From: Neoceratodus forsteri
Taxonomy: Eukaryota; Chordata; Ceratodontiformes; Ceratodontidae
NCBI GenBank assembly: GCA_016271365.2
Contig: JADMNL010000028.1
Location: forward strand, 52,656,001-52,720,000
Reading direction: 5' to 3'
Length of the DNA stretch: 64,000 nt
Part shown: positions 62,854-64,000 of the stretch, one piece after another
Numbering within the stretch: the stretch's first letter is position 1
Layout of the letters: every line of letters begins with the position of its first letter
The notes under the pieces: model-generated
Database searches by the model: none
Told to the model about the DNA's origin: nothing
Seen by the model: the letters and a program-made list of their open reading frames with translations, nothing else
Position numbers and translations under genes: made by a program

Positions 62854-64000
62854 TGTAGGTTGTAACCAGGATTGTGTGGGGGTTGAGCTCCTCCCCCACA
62901 GCCTATTTAAATGAGGCATATGCCTCCAGCTCTGCTTAGAGCAAGTCGCATTTCCGTTCAGTCGTTGCTGGTCCGTGGCTGCCTGTGTACTTCTCCTCTT
63001 GTCAGTCATGTCGTTTGCTCTTTCATGTCCCCCCCCCATTTGTTCCTTCGGTTCTGTTTTCTTTTGCTCGTTTTTCTCCTCCTGCCAGTTTGTTTCCTTG
63101 CTTCAATTCTATGCATTTCCTGGTTTCCGCTGTTCCCCCCCCTTCTTTCGTTCTTGTTGGGTGTTTGTCTGCATTTATTCTCCGTTAATGTATTCTACCT
63201 GCCTACACGTTCTCCTGTTTCATCCGTAGTTTGTCTCTCTTCCAGGAGCCCAGCTCCAAGCCTAGTTCATCGCTGCATATTTTTCATTTAGCCTTCCTTT
63301 GTTTGGGTTCCCTTGCCACGGCACCGGACGCCTGCTCTGCCGCTTGCATCACCTGCACTGCCTCTTGATTCCATGACCTCCGCTGCTTCTCCTGTACTGG
63401 GCGTCTCATTGTGGCTGCTGTTCGGACGTGATTCCATTCAGCTTGCCTGTCCGATTGGCTGCGTGTCTGGCTCCGAGGTGCCTGCTCTGTTGTTGCTAGG
63501 CTGCTTCTCTCAGCTCCGATTGTGCGATCTGCCTGCTCCTGCAGGGCACCTTCCTCGACTCATTCTGCTTCCACCTTCCATCTTTTCTGGACCTGCCAGT
63601 TGTTGTTTGTCTTGGGCAGCTTCGTGGCTTTGACTCAAGTACTGGACCTTCGTATGTCGCTGCTGGCTCTCCCTGCTTGTTGGCTCCTGTTCCTTGTTCT
63701 GGCTCGTTTCATTCCAATATTATGCCTATCTCCAGATCATACCTCTCGACCTTTATTCCTCATATGTGGATCATTGCCTCTCGGAATGGATACAACTGTG
63801 ACAGCTGCGGAACATTTACTCACATTCTTTACATAGGAGGCTCTGAACTCTGTTAAAACGTTGCTTTATGTTCGGACTATCTGTTGTCGTTTTAATATGT
63901 ATTTGCATCATTTACTGTGGAATTGCTTTACACTATTAATACTTGCAAGTGGCGCAGGTCCTCCCAATGTGGGACAGGGAGCTTTGTAAGTATTGAGGAC
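62854..64000 (+). mobile_element. LTR-like sequence cutting DIRS F (start only)
   Basis: Starting at TGTAGGTTGTAACC it has a hairpin (GTGGGGG...CCCCCAC, 62876-62900), TATTTAAA as a possible TATA box at 62903-62910 and a pyrimidine-rich stretch with many CTG/CCT motifs to about 63840. Its right end is not in the window. The overlapping open frames here are low-complexity and probably not genes. Identity as an LTR is tentative; a different type of repeat is possible. Confidence 0.4.

Noticed and set aside
62911..63836. Overlapping open frames of 67-126 codons in the last kilobase
   Set aside because: They are in a pyrimidine-rich stretch and consist of Leu/Ser/Phe/Cys-rich low-complexity sequence in several frames. 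No domain is recognisable, so they are likely chance.

Overview
This window looks like repeat-saturated vertebrate nuclear DNA. I found no host protein-coding gene, tRNA or rRNA gene that I can support. Almost all of it is transposable elements and their debris. Five or six copies of DIRS-type tyrosine-recombinase retrotransposons, CR1-like, L2-like and L1-like LINEs, tRNA-derived SINEs and probable solo LTRs together suggest an amphibian-type genome (caecilian or salamander). That assignment is an inference from repeat content, not from a host gene.

Layout: 1-2322 is a DIRS copy (A) running in from the left edge. It abuts a long-TIR foldback element (2323-3253) and then an L1-like ORF1 remnant (minus strand) split by a hAT-like MITE with a perfect 8-bp target duplication (4060-4977). 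From 5.2 to 16.2 kb lie simple repeats, palindromes, a MIR-like SINE (6.8 kb), a tRNA-derived SINE with a perfect 10-bp duplication (7595-8054), a duplicated minisatellite block (8.7-10.4 kb), a probable solo LTR with a 5-bp duplication (12826-14492) and CR1-like 3' ends. DIRS copy B (16202-22047) follows, then an L2-like LINE (22.9-26.2 kb, minus). DIRS copy C (27571-34721) sits inside a CR1-like LINE and itself carries a LINE insertion in gag. CR1-like copies continue to 40020. DIRS copy D (40518-51998) contains a second complete DIRS copy, E, in the opposite orientation (42597-48069). To the right are an L1-like ORF2 split by an L2-like LINE (52.3-57.4 kb), diverged direct repeats (57.7-59.1 kb) and DIRS copy F (60188-62853). 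Copy F holds a probable solo LTR and is cut by another LTR-like sequence that runs toward the window end.

The DIRS copies share one plan: an inverted terminal repeat, gag, a pol region with reverse transcriptase, RNase H and a methyltransferase-like segment, a tyrosine recombinase, an internal complementary region (ICR) and a second, outer inverted repeat. The ICR is complementary to both unequal element ends joined together, as expected for a circular intermediate. After subtracting insertions, complete copies are 5.5-5.8 kb. Two families occur: B, with its own termini and a gag lacking the Cys/His motif, and C/D/E/F (plus A, by pol similarity), whose gag starts with a conserved Cys/His-rich motif. 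Every copy has stops or frameshifts, so none looks autonomous. The tyrosine recombinase core of B is one uninterrupted reading frame that keeps its recognisable catalytic residues.

The best-supported structural observations are the AA-flanked insertion of DIRS E into DIRS D, the ICR records of joined ends, a SINE sharing its 3' tail with the local L2-like LINE, and a palindrome in the DIRS terminal repeat that keeps pairing through a compensatory change. I saw no clearly new defence, metabolic or regulatory system.
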